NCBI GenBank assembly: GCA_945910425.1
Contig: CAMDYM010000002.1
Coordinates: 1 to 64,000, forward strand
Source of the DNA: an uncultured Candidatus Melainabacteria bacterium
Lineage (GTDB): Bacteria > Cyanobacteriota > Vampirovibrionia > Gastranaerophilales > Gastranaerophilaceae
Reading direction: 5' to 3'
Length of the DNA: 64,000 nt
The notes beneath the pieces are model-generated. The model ran no database searches, had not been told where the DNA came from, and saw nothing but the letters and a program-made list of their open reading frames with translations. Of the stretch, positions 45,954-55,902 are shown one piece after another (within the stretch, counting starts at the first letter, position 1; each line of letters opens with the position of its first letter). A program made the position numbers and the translations under genes.

Positions 45954-48900
45954 TTATTTTCTGTTTTTATATGAACTTAATTGTATTTTTTTGGGAATAT
46001 TGTCTGTACTGAAACCCGGAGGAGCCACTACTATGCTATAACCTTTATCATAGTTAATTCGTTTTGTTATAAACCCTTCTTTTTTCAAACGTCTGTTTAT
46101 TAAATGTGCAATAGTTGAGTTTGATTCATCTTCTACCAATTTTTTATGCCTATTAACACCAAGCATTTCTGCAATTTCGAAAATTTCTATCCAACGATTA
46201 TTTTCTAATATAATATTTTTTATTTTCTCAACATAGTATTCTATAGATTTATCTTCAGTGTTGTCTATTGAAATTGATTCTTTTTGATAATTCGGAGTAT
46301 TAATATTTTCAGTTAACTCTATCTTTTGATTAAAAATTTTTAAATTTTTATAAAATTCAACGACAGTGTTATCTACCATAACTTTTGCCGGATTAAAATT
46401 GCGTAAATATAAACCATTTAATGTTTTAATTCTGCTTAATGCAACATATGCTTGTCCTTTTTCAAATATTCTTGAACAATCAACGACAAGTTTATCTAAT
46501 GACATTCCCTGAGATTTGTGAATAGTTATGCCGTATGCTAGTCTCAATGGAAATTGTCTACGAAGAGCTATTAATTTTTCATTGTTATAAAATTCAAAAT
46601 CATGTCTTGTAATTTTTGCACTTTGTCCATTGTCAAAAAATACTAAAATATAGTCGCTATTAATTTCTCTTACTTCACCACAGGAGCCATTTATCAAACC
46701 TTTTTCAAAATCAATGTTTATTAAAAGCATCACTCTAACACCAATTTTTAAAGATATGCTTTTTTCGGCACTACAAACTACATCAATTCTTTTTAATATA
46801 TTTTCCTCTCTTAAGTTTGTAGGATTTTCTACCAACTTTTCACCTTTATAAACTCCGTCGATTGCATATAATTTATATTCTTCTGAGTTAATCTTACTAA
46901 ACTTCATATTATTGTAATTATCTGCTTCCTGATTTGTTGCAAAAATATGTAATGTATTTTGTGTATAAATATTTTCTTTACACTCCTTTGTTTTTAACAG
47001 TTTTATATCTGCATCTGTTAAAGAATTTGTACGCATATTTGAAAGAGCTGTTATCAGGTTTTCTTCATTTTGTCTATAATTTTTTGTTAATAATACAGTA
47101 TATAAATCTAAATCATTCCATAAATTTGACTCAAAACAATATTTTTGATTTACATCCTCTTTTTTCTCCACCGGTGGCAATTGGAAAAAGTCGCCAATAA
47201 ATATAATCTGGATTCCGCCAAATGGTTTTTCACAATTTCTTACCTTTTTTAATACAGCATCAACGTATTCAAAAGTTTTAATATCCAACATTGATATTTC
47301 ATCAATAGCCAAAATCTTGCATTTTTGAATTTGATTTTTTATAGATGATCGTTTTAAAATCTTGTCAACAGTCTGCTCTATTGATGTGTTACAAATACCA
47401 ATCCCCGCCCAAGAATGTAAAGTTTGTCCTTTTACATTTACTGCAGCAATTCCGGTTGTACTTGTAATCACCAATTTGGGTATTCTTTCTTTTAGCTTTG
47501 ATAAAATATAACTTTTACCGGTTCCAGCATGTCCTGTAATAAATACATTTTTCTTTTGTTTAATTAAATATAGGACTCTTAATATATTTTCATCATCATC
47601 CGTTTCAATAATATTATTTGGTATAATATTTTCTGCAATAGAATCTATTTTATTTTCATATTTTGGATTAATTTTTAAAATAGGCTTGCCAAAACTAACT
47701 TTTGTAGTAACCAACATTTCATTTTTTATTAATTCATCAATTTCAGAAGTAATATAAGAAAGAGTTAATTGCTTAAATAAGCCATAATATTTTGAATTTA
47801 TGGAAGCATTATTATGGTCATTCTCTTTTAATCCGGTACTACCTTTTAATATTTTTGCAATACCACCACGACCATATTTTCCGCTAAATTCTCTTATACA
47901 TGCTAAAATAGCCTTTTTTATGTCTATATTCTCACTAACATTACTACTTATAATTTCTTTAGATTGCATTACTTTAAAATCTGTACCGCATAATTGATTT
48001 ATTAAATCTATGTAAATTAAATTATTATTCTCAAATTCCTTTGTTAGAAATTTATCAATAAAATGTTGAGTAAGATAATTATCTTTTGAGTTTGATAGCA
48101 GAAAATCTTTAATTGTTTGTAAATAATTGTATAACAAGGAAAAAGTATTCTGATTCCCTTGATTATATTCTCTTTTGCACTTACTTTTTACACGTTTTAT
48201 AATTCTACTGATAATTTGTCTTACGCGTTCTCTTGATATTTCAAAGCTATCTCCAATATTTTCTAACGTTAATATTTCATTATTAATTAGTCCGTATCTT
48301 AATTTGAAAATTTCATTATTTCTATCTTTATAAAAATTATTATATTCATTATTTAAAATTATTAATAAATACTTTTTTAGATTAGTTTTGCTATCAATGT
48401 CAGCTTTTACAATATTTGAATCTGAATAACATGATAATAACTTTTCCTCATCAATTTCTATATCAGTATATTCTTTTAAGATATTAATAATTTCTTTTAT
48501 TGTAGCTTTACCTATATTTTTACCCATCTTTATTTTTTCTAAATCACAATTTTTTAATTTTTCAATAGTATCAATTCCAAATCTTAATAGGCAATTTAAG
48601 GTTTTTCTTGAAATATTTATACTTAAAAGTGAATTTTCGTCATATTTTTCTATTTGGTCTGAGTTATATAGTACGTATTCTAGTTCTTTATTGTCCTTTG
48701 TTAATATTGTGAATTTTATAGGTTCTTCTTTTTGCTTGATAATTATATCTGCTTTAGACGATATCCACTCTCTTGATTTATAATTTTTTAAGAATTTATA
48801 TGCTTCAAGAATATAACAATTTCTTTTCCCATATGTACCACCGGTATTTATATTGGTGTGTGTTTCTATACCAGTTCCAGCAATATTTTCCATTTGACTT

Positions 48901-48971
48901 ATTTTTTCTTCATAAGACAAATTATCATTTTTATTAATTTCTAGTATTTTTAAAGCAATTTCTTTATTCAC
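45954..48971 (-). CDS. PIF1-type helicase fused to transcription-factor-like domains
   Basis: A protein of 1005 residues. The helicase core has Walker A GHAGTGKS (480-487), DEIS (557-560), GDFFQLPPV and the C-terminal GITIHKSQGMSLD with YVALSRIKTL, all PIF1/RecD2-like. In front lie an ArdC-N-like stretch (about 35-115), an HhH domain like the RNA-polymerase alpha CTD (about 116-168), a sigma-region-4-like HTH (about 218-265, ISRERVRQII) and an RQC-like winged helix (about 352-425). A further winged helix ends the protein. Start is GTG. DNA unwinding tied to sequence or RNA polymerase recognition is inferred. Confidence 0.75.
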   Translation of the reverse strand: MNKEIALKILEINKNDNLSYEEKISQMENIAGTGIETHTNINTGGTYGKRNCYILEAYKFLKNYKSREWISSKADIIIKQKEEPIKFTILTKDNKELEYVLYNSDQIEKYDENSLLSINISRKTLNCLLRFGIDTIEKLKNCDLEKIKMGKNIGKATIKEIINILKEYTDIEIDEEKLLSCYSDSNIVKADIDSKTNLKKYLLIILNNEYNNFYKDRNNEIFKLRYGLINNEILTLENIGDSFEISRERVRQIISRIIKRVKSKCKREYNQGNQNTFSLLYNYLQTIKDFLLSNSKDNYLTQHFIDKFLTKEFENNNLIYIDLINQLCGTDFKVMQSKEIISSNVSENIDIKKAILACIREFSGKYGRGGIAKILKGSTGLKENDHNNASINSKYYGLFKQLTLSYITSEIDELIKNEMLVTTKVSFGKPILKINPKYENKIDSIAENIIPNNIIETDDDENILRVLYLIKQKKNVFITGHAGTGKSYILSKLKERIPKLVITSTTGIAAVNVKGQTLHSWAGIGICNTSIEQTVDKILKRSSIKNQIQKCKILAIDEISMLDIKTFEYVDAVLKKVRNCEKPFGGIQIIFIGDFFQLPPVEKKEDVNQKYCFESNLWNDLDLYTVLLTKNYRQNEENLITALSNMRTNSLTDADIKLLKTKECKENIYTQNTLHIFATNQEADNYNNMKFSKINSEEYKLYAIDGVYKGEKLVENPTNLREENILKRIDVVCSAEKSISLKIGVRVMLLINIDFEKGLINGSCGEVREINSDYILVFFDNGQSAKITRHDFEFYNNEKLIALRRQFPLRLAYGITIHKSQGMSLDKLVVDCSRIFEKGQAYVALSRIKTLNGLYLRNFNPAKVMVDNTVVEFYKNLKIFNQKIELTENINTPNYQKESISIDNTEDKSIEYYVEKIKNIILENNRWIEIFEIAEMLGVNRHKKLVEDESNSTIAHLINRRLKKEGFITKRINYDKGYSIVVAPPGFSTDNIPKKIQLSSYKNRK

Positions 48972-49122
48972 TCAAGCACACTGCTATATTTCTGCATTGT
49001 AAGTTAATATTATAATAAATTATCATTTTCCGCAATATAAGTACACTTGCATTGTGCAAAAACAGAGTTAAAATGTGTGTACCCCAACATTTACCCATTT
49101 ATTTAATTTAAAAGGAGTTTTT

Positions 49123-49233
49123 ATGCGTAAAGAACTTAGAAAACATATTGAACTACTAGAACAAAAAATGTCAAAAAGTCCGAATAATATAAAAATGGCG
49201 GAAGTCATTTCTTGTACCGCCGAGAAAGAATGA
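49123..49233 (+). CDS. Small 36-residue protein paired with an XRE regulator
   Basis: A 36-residue charged peptide beginning MRKELRKHIELLEQKM. It has an ideal ribosome site (AAAAGGAG seven bases before ATG) and its TGA overlaps the following ATG as ATGA. It is too short for family assignment. The arrangement with a small HTH protein suggests an autoregulated two-gene unit next to the divergent helicase gene. Confidence 0.5.
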   Translation: MRKELRKHIELLEQKMSKSPNNIKMAEVISCTAEKE

Positions 49234-49397
49234 TACGATTCAAAATGCTGCAGAAAAATATGCCACAAAAAATGCTTGCCAAAAGACTGAACCTGACTGA
49301 AAGTTATATATCAAAACTAATCACAGGTGAACGTTATAATCAAGATTTTGAAAGATATATTATTCATATTTTAGATGTAAATTATTGTTGTTTATAA
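49230..49397 (+). CDS. Small XRE-type helix-turn-helix protein
   Basis: A protein of 55 residues. MPQKMLAKRLNLTESYISKL is a helix-turn-helix of the Cro/CI type, followed by ITGERYNQDFE. The ATG at 49230 overlaps the upstream stop (ATGA), which decides the start over an ATG at 49212. It may repress the divergent helicase gene or its own pair. About the size of a minimal HTH domain, so it may act as a dimer. Confidence 0.7.
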   Translation: MIRFKMLQKNMPQKMLAKRLNLTESYISKLITGERYNQDFERYIIHILDVNYCCL

Positions 49398-49452
49398 TAA
49401 TCCTATACTTGCTTGATTTACAAAATATGCGAAAAATTGTATAATTGACTCA

Positions 49453-50385
49453 ATGGAAGAAAAAGATTTAAGTATTTTCAAACGGTTTTGGATTTATCAA
49501 AGCGAAAGATTTCCTGTATTTTCCTACGGGTTGATGGTTTTGACATTTGCGTTTTCTGCCATGTCATATTCCAAAATTTTAAGAGGGGACTTTGATTTTT
49601 CCATTCTTACTTTGTTAATTGGAGCTATGACATCTTTCGGATATTTCTTTTTGCTAAGAATTTTTGATGAATTTAAAGATGCCGATGATGATGCAAAATA
49701 TCGCCCATATAGAGCAGTACCCAGAGGATTGGTTAGTTTTAAGGAATTAAAAGGACTTGCTACAATTATAATCGGACTTCAATGTTTTTTAAATGCTGTA
49801 TTTATCCCCAAAATGTTATGGATATGGGGTTTAGTCATAATTTATATGTTTGTTATGGCAAAAGAATTTTTTGTCAGGGATTGGCTAAGAAAACACCCAA
49901 TAGCATATTTGGTTTCGCACATGATGATTATGCCCGTTATAGATTTTTACACGACGGGGTTGGATTGGAACAATAGCGGAACAGTGATGCCAAACGGTTT
50001 AATAATATTCTTAATTGTAACTTTTTTAAACGGAGTTGTAATTGAAATCGGCAGAAAAATCAGAGCTAAAGAAGCGGAAGAAATTGGTGTAGAAACTTAT
50101 TCATACCTGTGGGGTGAAAAGGGTGCGACAATAACGTGGCTTTGCGTATTATGTACGACATTTATTTTCGCAAATATTGCATGTTTTTACGCAGGTTTCG
50201 GTAAAATGACATTCATATTTTTAGTATTTTTCTTAATTTTCTGTGCAATACCAGCGTTAAAGTTCTTAAAAACAAGAGAACAAAAAATTGCAGCAAAAAT
50301 CGAAACAATGGCAGGAATCTGGACATTAGGGATGTATTTATCGTTAGGCGGTCTGCCAATGATATGGCATTTTATAGGTGGATAA
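49453..50385 (+). CDS. UbiA-family prenyltransferase
   Basis: A 310-residue integral membrane enzyme with eight or nine hydrophobic segments. RIFDEFKDADDDAKYRPYR (about 69-87) is the first Asp-rich prenyl-diphosphate motif, and EIGRKIRAKEAEEIGVETYS (about 197-216) is the second. It transfers an isoprenyl chain to an acceptor in the membrane. It is the first gene of a six-gene operon of lipid enzymes; the next gene begins directly after its stop. The acceptor is unknown. Confidence 0.88.
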   Translation: MEEKDLSIFKRFWIYQSERFPVFSYGLMVLTFAFSAMSYSKILRGDFDFSILTLLIGAMTSFGYFFLLRIFDEFKDADDDAKYRPYRAVPRGLVSFKELKGLATIIIGLQCFLNAVFIPKMLWIWGLVIIYMFVMAKEFFVRDWLRKHPIAYLVSHMMIMPVIDFYTTGLDWNNSGTVMPNGLIIFLIVTFLNGVVIEIGRKIRAKEAEEIGVETYSYLWGEKGATITWLCVLCTTFIFANIACFYAGFGKMTFIFLVFFLIFCAIPALKFLKTREQKIAAKIETMAGIWTLGMYLSLGGLPMIWHFIGG

Positions 50386-52758
50386 ATGGACGAAAAAATA
50401 GTTGGCGGGAAAGCTTATAATCTTGATATTTTAACCAAAAACGGAATTCCCGTTCCCAAATGGTTTGTTGTAACTTCAACCGAAGAGAGCTTTAAAGTTC
50501 GTGAGGACAAATTATATGCAGTTCGTTCGTCAGCCGTTGGAGAAGACGGGAGTGGAAATTCCTTTGCTGGGCAAATGGAGAGTTTTTTATACGTAAAAGC
50601 TGAGGATATAAAAGCAAGAATACAAGATGTCATAAATAGTGCAAATTCCAACAGAATAAGGTTTTATAGAGAGCAAAACGGGTTATCAAATGAAGATATT
50701 AAAGTTGGCGTAATTGTTCAAGAAATGATAAATTCAGACATTTCTGGGGTTGCGTTTTCATCAAACCCAATTACAGGAAAACGAAATGAAATCGTTATTT
50801 CAAGTGTTTTTGGGCTTGGGGAAGGACTTGTTTCTGGAGAATTAAATGCGGATACTTATTCTGTTGTAAGAAGTAAAATAACAAAAAATATTGCTCAAAA
50901 GCAGTATAAAATTATTTTTGATAAAGAAAAAGGCTCTGGGACAAAACAAGTTGAAAATGAGCACCCTTCAAGTTCTTCATTAACTGACGAACAAATAAAC
51001 GAAATTGCAAAAGAAGTAGAGAAAATTGTTGAAATTTATGGCAAACCTCAAGACATTGAATGGGCTTATGAGAGTGGTAAATTATACATTTTACAAGCTC
51101 GTCCAATTACTACATTAGAAAATATTACTGATAAATCCCAGCAAGAAGTCATTTGGGATAATTCAAATATTATTGAAAGTTATTCAGGTGTAACAACTCC
51201 GCTAACATTTTCATTCATAAAAGATGTTTACACCGAGGTTTATAAGCAATTTCTCTTAATTATGGGAGTTGAGAGAGAAGTAATCGAGGAAAACTCCGAG
51301 ATTTTTCAAATGCTTGGGTTAATTGAGGGCAGAGTTTATTACAATCTTCTCAACTGGTACAGGCTTTTAAAGCTTATGCCAGGATACGAAATTAATGCAC
51401 GCTTTATGGAATCAATGATGGGCGTAAAACAAAAATTAAATCAAGTTCCAAAAGTCAAACAAAGCAAAAAGAATAAATACTTACGCCTTGCAATTCTCAT
51501 AAAATCTTTGATAGTAAATCTATTTAACCTTCCGAAAGATATTGAAAAGTTTTATGAGCATATAAATACAACATTATCTCCATACGAGAACGGGAAACTA
51601 GATGGAAAAACTTCAAATGAACTTGTAGAAATCTACTTCGAGCTTGAATCCAAATTAATGAAAAAATGGCAGGCTCCTTTGGTTAATGATTTTTATGCAA
51701 TGATTTTTTACGGACTTCTAAAAAAATCTTTATCCAAAATTGACCCGAATGGAACTTTACAAAATGACTTATTGACGGGTGAAACAGGGATAATTTCAAC
51801 AGAACCAATAAAAAGAATTAAATTGATTTCAAATAAAATCTGCAACGGTAAAAACGCTGAAAAAGATATCGAAGAATTTATCCAAAAATTCGGCAACCGC
51901 TGTATTGGAGAATTAAAGCTTGAAACAATTACCTACAAACAAGATCCGTCGCTTTTGAAATTCATTATAAATTCTTACGTAAAGCAGGGTATTATTGACC
52001 TTGAAAAAGAACAGATTAGAGAACAAGAAATACGACAAAATGCTGAAAAAATTGTTAAAGAACAAATCAAAAATCCACTTTTCAGTTTTATCCTAAAAAA
52101 TGCACGATTACGAGTTAAAAATAGAGAAAATCTTCGATTTGAACGCACAAGATTATTTGGTTTGGTGCGAGAGATTTTTCTTGAACTTGGTAAAAATTTT
52201 GCTTATGAAAATATTATTGAAATCCAACGTGATATTTTTTATTTGACAAAAGAAGAAATTTTTAATTATGTCAGAGGAACATCTGTTGACGTTGATTTAA
52301 AAACTCTAATCAAAAATCGAAAAATTGAATTTCAAAATTTTGAAACCAAACATCCAGCGGACAGATTTTCAACTTATGGAACAGTTTATAAAGCAAATGA
52401 TTACACCTCCAGAGAAACAAAAATCTCAGAAAAAGGGGATTTATCTGGAATCGGAGCTTGTGCAGGGATAGTAAGGGCAAAAGTCAAAATAGTCAAATCG
52501 GTAGTGCAATCAGAAGGCTTAGAAGGCTGTATAATGGTAGCCGAACGAACAGACCCAGGATGGGTTCCGTTGTTTCCGATAAGCAAGGGAATTTTGGTTG
52601 AACGAGGGAGTATTTTATCCCATAGTGCAATCGTTGCAAGAGAAATGGGTATTCCCGCAATTGTCGGAATAAATAATCTTCTTTCTACATTAAAAGACGG
52701 CGATGAAGTCGAGATGGATGGTTCCGCAGGTACAATAAGGATAATTAAAGATGAGTAA
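50386..52758 (+). CDS. PEP-synthase/rifampin-phosphotransferase-like dikinase
   Basis: A protein of 790 residues. An N-terminal ATP-grasp (about 1-255; VRSSAVGEDG, NSFAGQMES, QDIEWAYESGKLYILQARP) is joined through a long substrate region (about 265-690) to the C-terminal swivelling phosphohistidine domain, with GSILSHSAIVARE (His 746). This is the ATP-binding/substrate/His order of rifampin phosphotransferase and PEP synthase. The DNSNIIESYSGVTTPLTFS segment favours the former. It probably phosphorylates an alcohol in the lipid pathway (inference). It overlaps the next gene by eight bases. Confidence 0.82.
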   Translation: MDEKIVGGKAYNLDILTKNGIPVPKWFVVTSTEESFKVREDKLYAVRSSAVGEDGSGNSFAGQMESFLYVKAEDIKARIQDVINSANSNRIRFYREQNGLSNEDIKVGVIVQEMINSDISGVAFSSNPITGKRNEIVISSVFGLGEGLVSGELNADTYSVVRSKITKNIAQKQYKIIFDKEKGSGTKQVENEHPSSSSLTDEQINEIAKEVEKIVEIYGKPQDIEWAYESGKLYILQARPITTLENITDKSQQEVIWDNSNIIESYSGVTTPLTFSFIKDVYTEVYKQFLLIMGVEREVIEENSEIFQMLGLIEGRVYYNLLNWYRLLKLMPGYEINARFMESMMGVKQKLNQVPKVKQSKKNKYLRLAILIKSLIVNLFNLPKDIEKFYEHINTTLSPYENGKLDGKTSNELVEIYFELESKLMKKWQAPLVNDFYAMIFYGLLKKSLSKIDPNGTLQNDLLTGETGIISTEPIKRIKLISNKICNGKNAEKDIEEFIQKFGNRCIGELKLETITYKQDPSLLKFIINSYVKQGIIDLEKEQIREQEIRQNAEKIVKEQIKNPLFSFILKNARLRVKNRENLRFERTRLFGLVREIFLELGKNFAYENIIEIQRDIFYLTKEEIFNYVRGTSVDVDLKTLIKNRKIEFQNFETKHPADRFSTYGTVYKANDYTSRETKISEKGDLSGIGACAGIVRAKVKIVKSVVQSEGLEGCIMVAERTDPGWVPLFPISKGILVERGSILSHSAIVAREMGIPAIVGINNLLSTLKDGDEVEMDGSAGTIRIIKDE

Positions 52759-53851
52759 GGGCATTGAGACAAGAGCAAAATTTGACAAAATAAGATATGC
52801 AAACTGCTGGGAAGACCCTGAACTTTTGCTTGAAGTGTTTAATAATGGCGGTAAAATTATCTCCATAGCATCGGCGGGAGACAATTCCTTCTCTTTATTA
52901 ACTAAAAATCCAGAACTTGTTTATGCTGTTGATTTAAGTATTCCGCAAATTGCCTGCTCTGAATTAAAGAAATACGCAATTAAATATCTTGATTATGAAA
53001 ACTTTTTAAAAATTATAGGATTCAAACCTTGCGATAATCGTCTTGAGATTTATAAATCCATTGAGGGAAATTTAAACCTGCAAAGTCGCTATTATTTTGA
53101 GCATAACCAAGATATAATTAAAAAAGGAATAATTCATCAAGGAAAATTTGAACATTATTTTCAACTTTTTGCAAATAAAATTATGCCGCTCGTTCATAAT
53201 CAAAAGAATTTAACAGAGCTTTTCTTACCAAAATCTATTCAAGCACAAAAAATGTTTTACGACAATACTTGGAACAATTGGCGATTTAAGGCGTTGTTTA
53301 AAGTTTTCTTTAATAAGTTTGTTATGGGCAGGCTCGGACGTGATAAAGAATTTTTCAAATACGTTGATGTTTCAATGATTTCGAAAAACATAAAAGAACG
53401 AGCTGATAGAGCATTGAGGGATGTACCAACCTGGAATAATCCGTATGTAAATTACATTTTGCTCAATAATTTTGATTATTCACTTCCGCACTACGCTAAA
53501 GAAGAAAATTTCAATATAATCAAACAAAATATTGACGCACTAGAAATCAAAACAGGCACAATAAACAATGTTGCAAAAAATTCCAACATGAAATTTGACG
53601 GATTTAACTTATCTGATATTTTTGAATATATGGATGAGGATTTATTTAAGGAAGTTTCGCTAGAATTATTATCAAGTGCAAATACTGGTGCAAAATTTTG
53701 CTATTGGAACATGATGGTTGATAGACGTATTTCAAAAATTTTACCTCAAAATTTTAAATACGAAAAAGAATTATCAAAAGAACTTTACCTAAAAGACAGG
53801 GCATTTTTCTATAAAGATTTTATTATTGACGAGGTGATAAAAAATGACTGA
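52751..53851 (+). CDS. DUF3419/BtaA-like aminocarboxypropyl transferase
   Basis: A protein of 366 residues. RYANCWEDPELLLEVF (about 15-30) and SIASAGDNSFSLL (about 38-50) are the DUF3419 signature. Family member BtaA moves the 3-amino-3-carboxypropyl group of S-adenosylmethionine onto diacylglycerol in betaine-lipid synthesis. Motif II-like VYAVDLS binds the SAM ribose. The BtaB methyltransferase that would complete a betaine lipid is not in the operon, so the product may be a homoserine-type lipid or a different acceptor may be used (inference). It overlaps both neighbours by eight bases. Confidence 0.85.
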   Translation: MSKGIETRAKFDKIRYANCWEDPELLLEVFNNGGKIISIASAGDNSFSLLTKNPELVYAVDLSIPQIACSELKKYAIKYLDYENFLKIIGFKPCDNRLEIYKSIEGNLNLQSRYYFEHNQDIIKKGIIHQGKFEHYFQLFANKIMPLVHNQKNLTELFLPKSIQAQKMFYDNTWNNWRFKALFKVFFNKFVMGRLGRDKEFFKYVDVSMISKNIKERADRALRDVPTWNNPYVNYILLNNFDYSLPHYAKEENFNIIKQNIDALEIKTGTINNVAKNSNMKFDGFNLSDIFEYMDEDLFKEVSLELLSSANTGAKFCYWNMMVDRRISKILPQNFKYEKELSKELYLKDRAFFYKDFIIDEVIKND

Positions 53852-54965
53852 TATAATTTGGGCAAGTATAATTTCAATAATATTTTTATCACTCTTTGTG
53901 ATAGCGGAATTTTTACGAAAAAAAGGTGCAAAAGCGGAAACAACAAGAAAATTTGTTCACTTTGGTGGAGCTTTTGTTACAATATTTTTCCCGTTTATTT
54001 TAACTTCACATTGGACAGTTTTGGCATTGGCAATTGGTTTTGCTGCAATTATGTTCATAACTAAAAAAATCGGCTGGCTGCAATCAGTTCACGGAGTGGA
54101 AAGGAAATCGGACGGAGCAATTTATCATCCAATTGCAATATACACATGCTTTTTATATTCTCAAATTATAAATCAGCCAATGTTCTATGTTATTTCTATA
54201 TTGATTTTAGCAATATCAGATGCATTAGCAGCACTTGTTGGAAAAAGTTACGGTGCAAATGAATATTTGGTCGAAGTCGGAACAAGAAAAACCATTGAGG
54301 GTTCTGTTACGTTCTTTTTGACTTCTTTTTTGATTGTTCATTTGATTTTACTTTTAGCAACGCAAATAGGTAGAGTGGAAAGTGTTTTGATTGCACTTTT
54401 AATTTCTATAATCGTAACTATTTTTGAAGGTGTAAGCCTCAAAGGAGCTGATAATTTATTCATTCCATTAGGGACAATGTTTATTTTATCTAAGAATATA
54501 AGTCCAACAATTGAAGGAATTTCATTTCAAATTTTAGCATTGATTGGATTTTTGGTTGGTTATCTGGTTTTGTTGCTACCTTATAAAAGAATAGGATTTT
54601 CTGGAGTTACGCTCTTAGGGCTGATAAATTATATTATCTGGGCTCTTTTAGGCAATATTTACGCAATAATTCTTTTTGCATTTTCGTTTATTTGTGCAAA
54701 AACAGATTGGATTTTGAATTATGATTGTGAAGAAGCTGATGCATACAGAGTAAGACCAATATTTTATATTTTAACAATTCCTGTTATTTGTGCATTTTTA
54801 GGAAAATTTATTGGGCAAAATATAATTTATCCCTTTATAACATCAATAATTTGTGAAGGTATAATAATCAAAACAAAATTATTTAACCAAGATTTGAATA
54901 AAGGTTTATGGTTTACATCAATAATTTCAGCACTAGTGTTAGGAGTGAGTTATGTATTTATCTGA
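53844..54965 (+). CDS. Diacylglycerol/polyprenol/phytol kinase-type membrane enzyme
   Basis: A protein of 373 residues with about ten hydrophobic segments. RKFVHFGGAF (about 32-41), SDALAALVGKSYG and RKTIEGSVTFF, and DNLFIPLGT match the CTP-dependent phytol/dolichol/diacylglycerol kinase family. It would phosphorylate a lipid alcohol with CTP. The second half is a duplicated-looking membrane region. It is the fourth gene of the lipid operon and overlaps the following gene by 14 bases. Confidence 0.83.
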   Translation: MTDIIWASIISIIFLSLFVIAEFLRKKGAKAETTRKFVHFGGAFVTIFFPFILTSHWTVLALAIGFAAIMFITKKIGWLQSVHGVERKSDGAIYHPIAIYTCFLYSQIINQPMFYVISILILAISDALAALVGKSYGANEYLVEVGTRKTIEGSVTFFLTSFLIVHLILLLATQIGRVESVLIALLISIIVTIFEGVSLKGADNLFIPLGTMFILSKNISPTIEGISFQILALIGFLVGYLVLLLPYKRIGFSGVTLLGLINYIIWALLGNIYAIILFAFSFICAKTDWILNYDCEEADAYRVRPIFYILTIPVICAFLGKFIGQNIIYPFITSIICEGIIIKTKLFNQDLNKGLWFTSIISALVLGVSYVFI

Positions 54966-55902
54966 TAATAAAGAAGAATTTTTAAAATTTCCCCAAATTT
55001 TATATGATGGAGACCCGTTTTATACGACAAAATCAGAGGATGTTTCAGCTTGCAAAAAATTATTTATCGTAAAAGAGGGCGACAAAATTTTAGCAAGAGC
55101 TGGGCTTATTTATGCCAATAATCGTGCTCAAATAGGATTTTTTGAAGCCGAAAATAATATTAATGCTGTAAAATTTCTATTTGACGAGATAAAAAATTAC
55201 GCATTGCAAAATGGCTATAACTACTTAATTGGACCAATTAACGGTTCAACATGGAAAAAATATCGTGTAACTCTGCCATCTGAGAACCCTCCATTTCTTT
55301 TAGATAATTACAACAAGCCATATTATGCTGAACTTTTTGAACAATACGGTTTTGAAACTATTGCGAATTACACATCATCAGTTTGCAGAAATTTGGATAG
55401 GGATTATTCAAGACTTAATAAATTTGAAAAAATATTTGAGCAAAAGGGTGTGAAAATACGCAAATTTGACCCAAATAATTTTGAAAGGGATATAAGAAAA
55501 ATTTATGAGGTTTCAATTAAGAGTTTTGTAAATAATTTTCTCTATACTCCGATTGAATTTGAAGAATTTTTCAAAATGTATGAGCCTGTAAAAAGCTTTT
55601 TGAATCCTGAATGGGTTTTAATTGCAGAAAATGAACAAAATGATGCCCTTGCATTCATTTTCGGGTTTGACAATTTGTATAACAGAAGAGAAAAATCATT
55701 GATTATAAAAACGCTTGCACAGATTCCAGATTACAAATACCGTGGCATCGGATCATATTTAACCGAATATATGCACAAAAAAGCCAACGATGCTGAATAT
55801 AACAATATAATCCATGCACTTATGCACGAAAATAATGTATCTGCAAACATATTATCAGGCGAACTTTATCACGAATACAAACTTTATGGAGTTAAAATAT
55901 GA
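54952..55902 (+). CDS. GNAT-like acyltransferase
   Basis: A protein of 316 residues. It has an N-terminal GNAT-like half (LIGPINGSTWKKYRVT, about 82-97) and a C-terminal half with YRGIGSYLTEYMHKKA (about 263-278), the acetyl/acyl-CoA pyrophosphate loop (R/Q-x-x-G-x-G/A). It resembles the GNAT proteins next to acyl-ligases that load or transfer acyl groups. Its acceptor in the pathway is unknown. It overlaps the ligase gene by four bases (ATGA). Confidence 0.72.
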   Translation: MYLSDNKEEFLKFPQILYDGDPFYTTKSEDVSACKKLFIVKEGDKILARAGLIYANNRAQIGFFEAENNINAVKFLFDEIKNYALQNGYNYLIGPINGSTWKKYRVTLPSENPPFLLDNYNKPYYAELFEQYGFETIANYTSSVCRNLDRDYSRLNKFEKIFEQKGVKIRKFDPNNFERDIRKIYEVSIKSFVNNFLYTPIEFEEFFKMYEPVKSFLNPEWVLIAENEQNDALAFIFGFDNLYNRREKSLIIKTLAQIPDYKYRGIGSYLTEYMHKKANDAEYNNIIHALMHENNVSANILSGELYHEYKLYGVKI

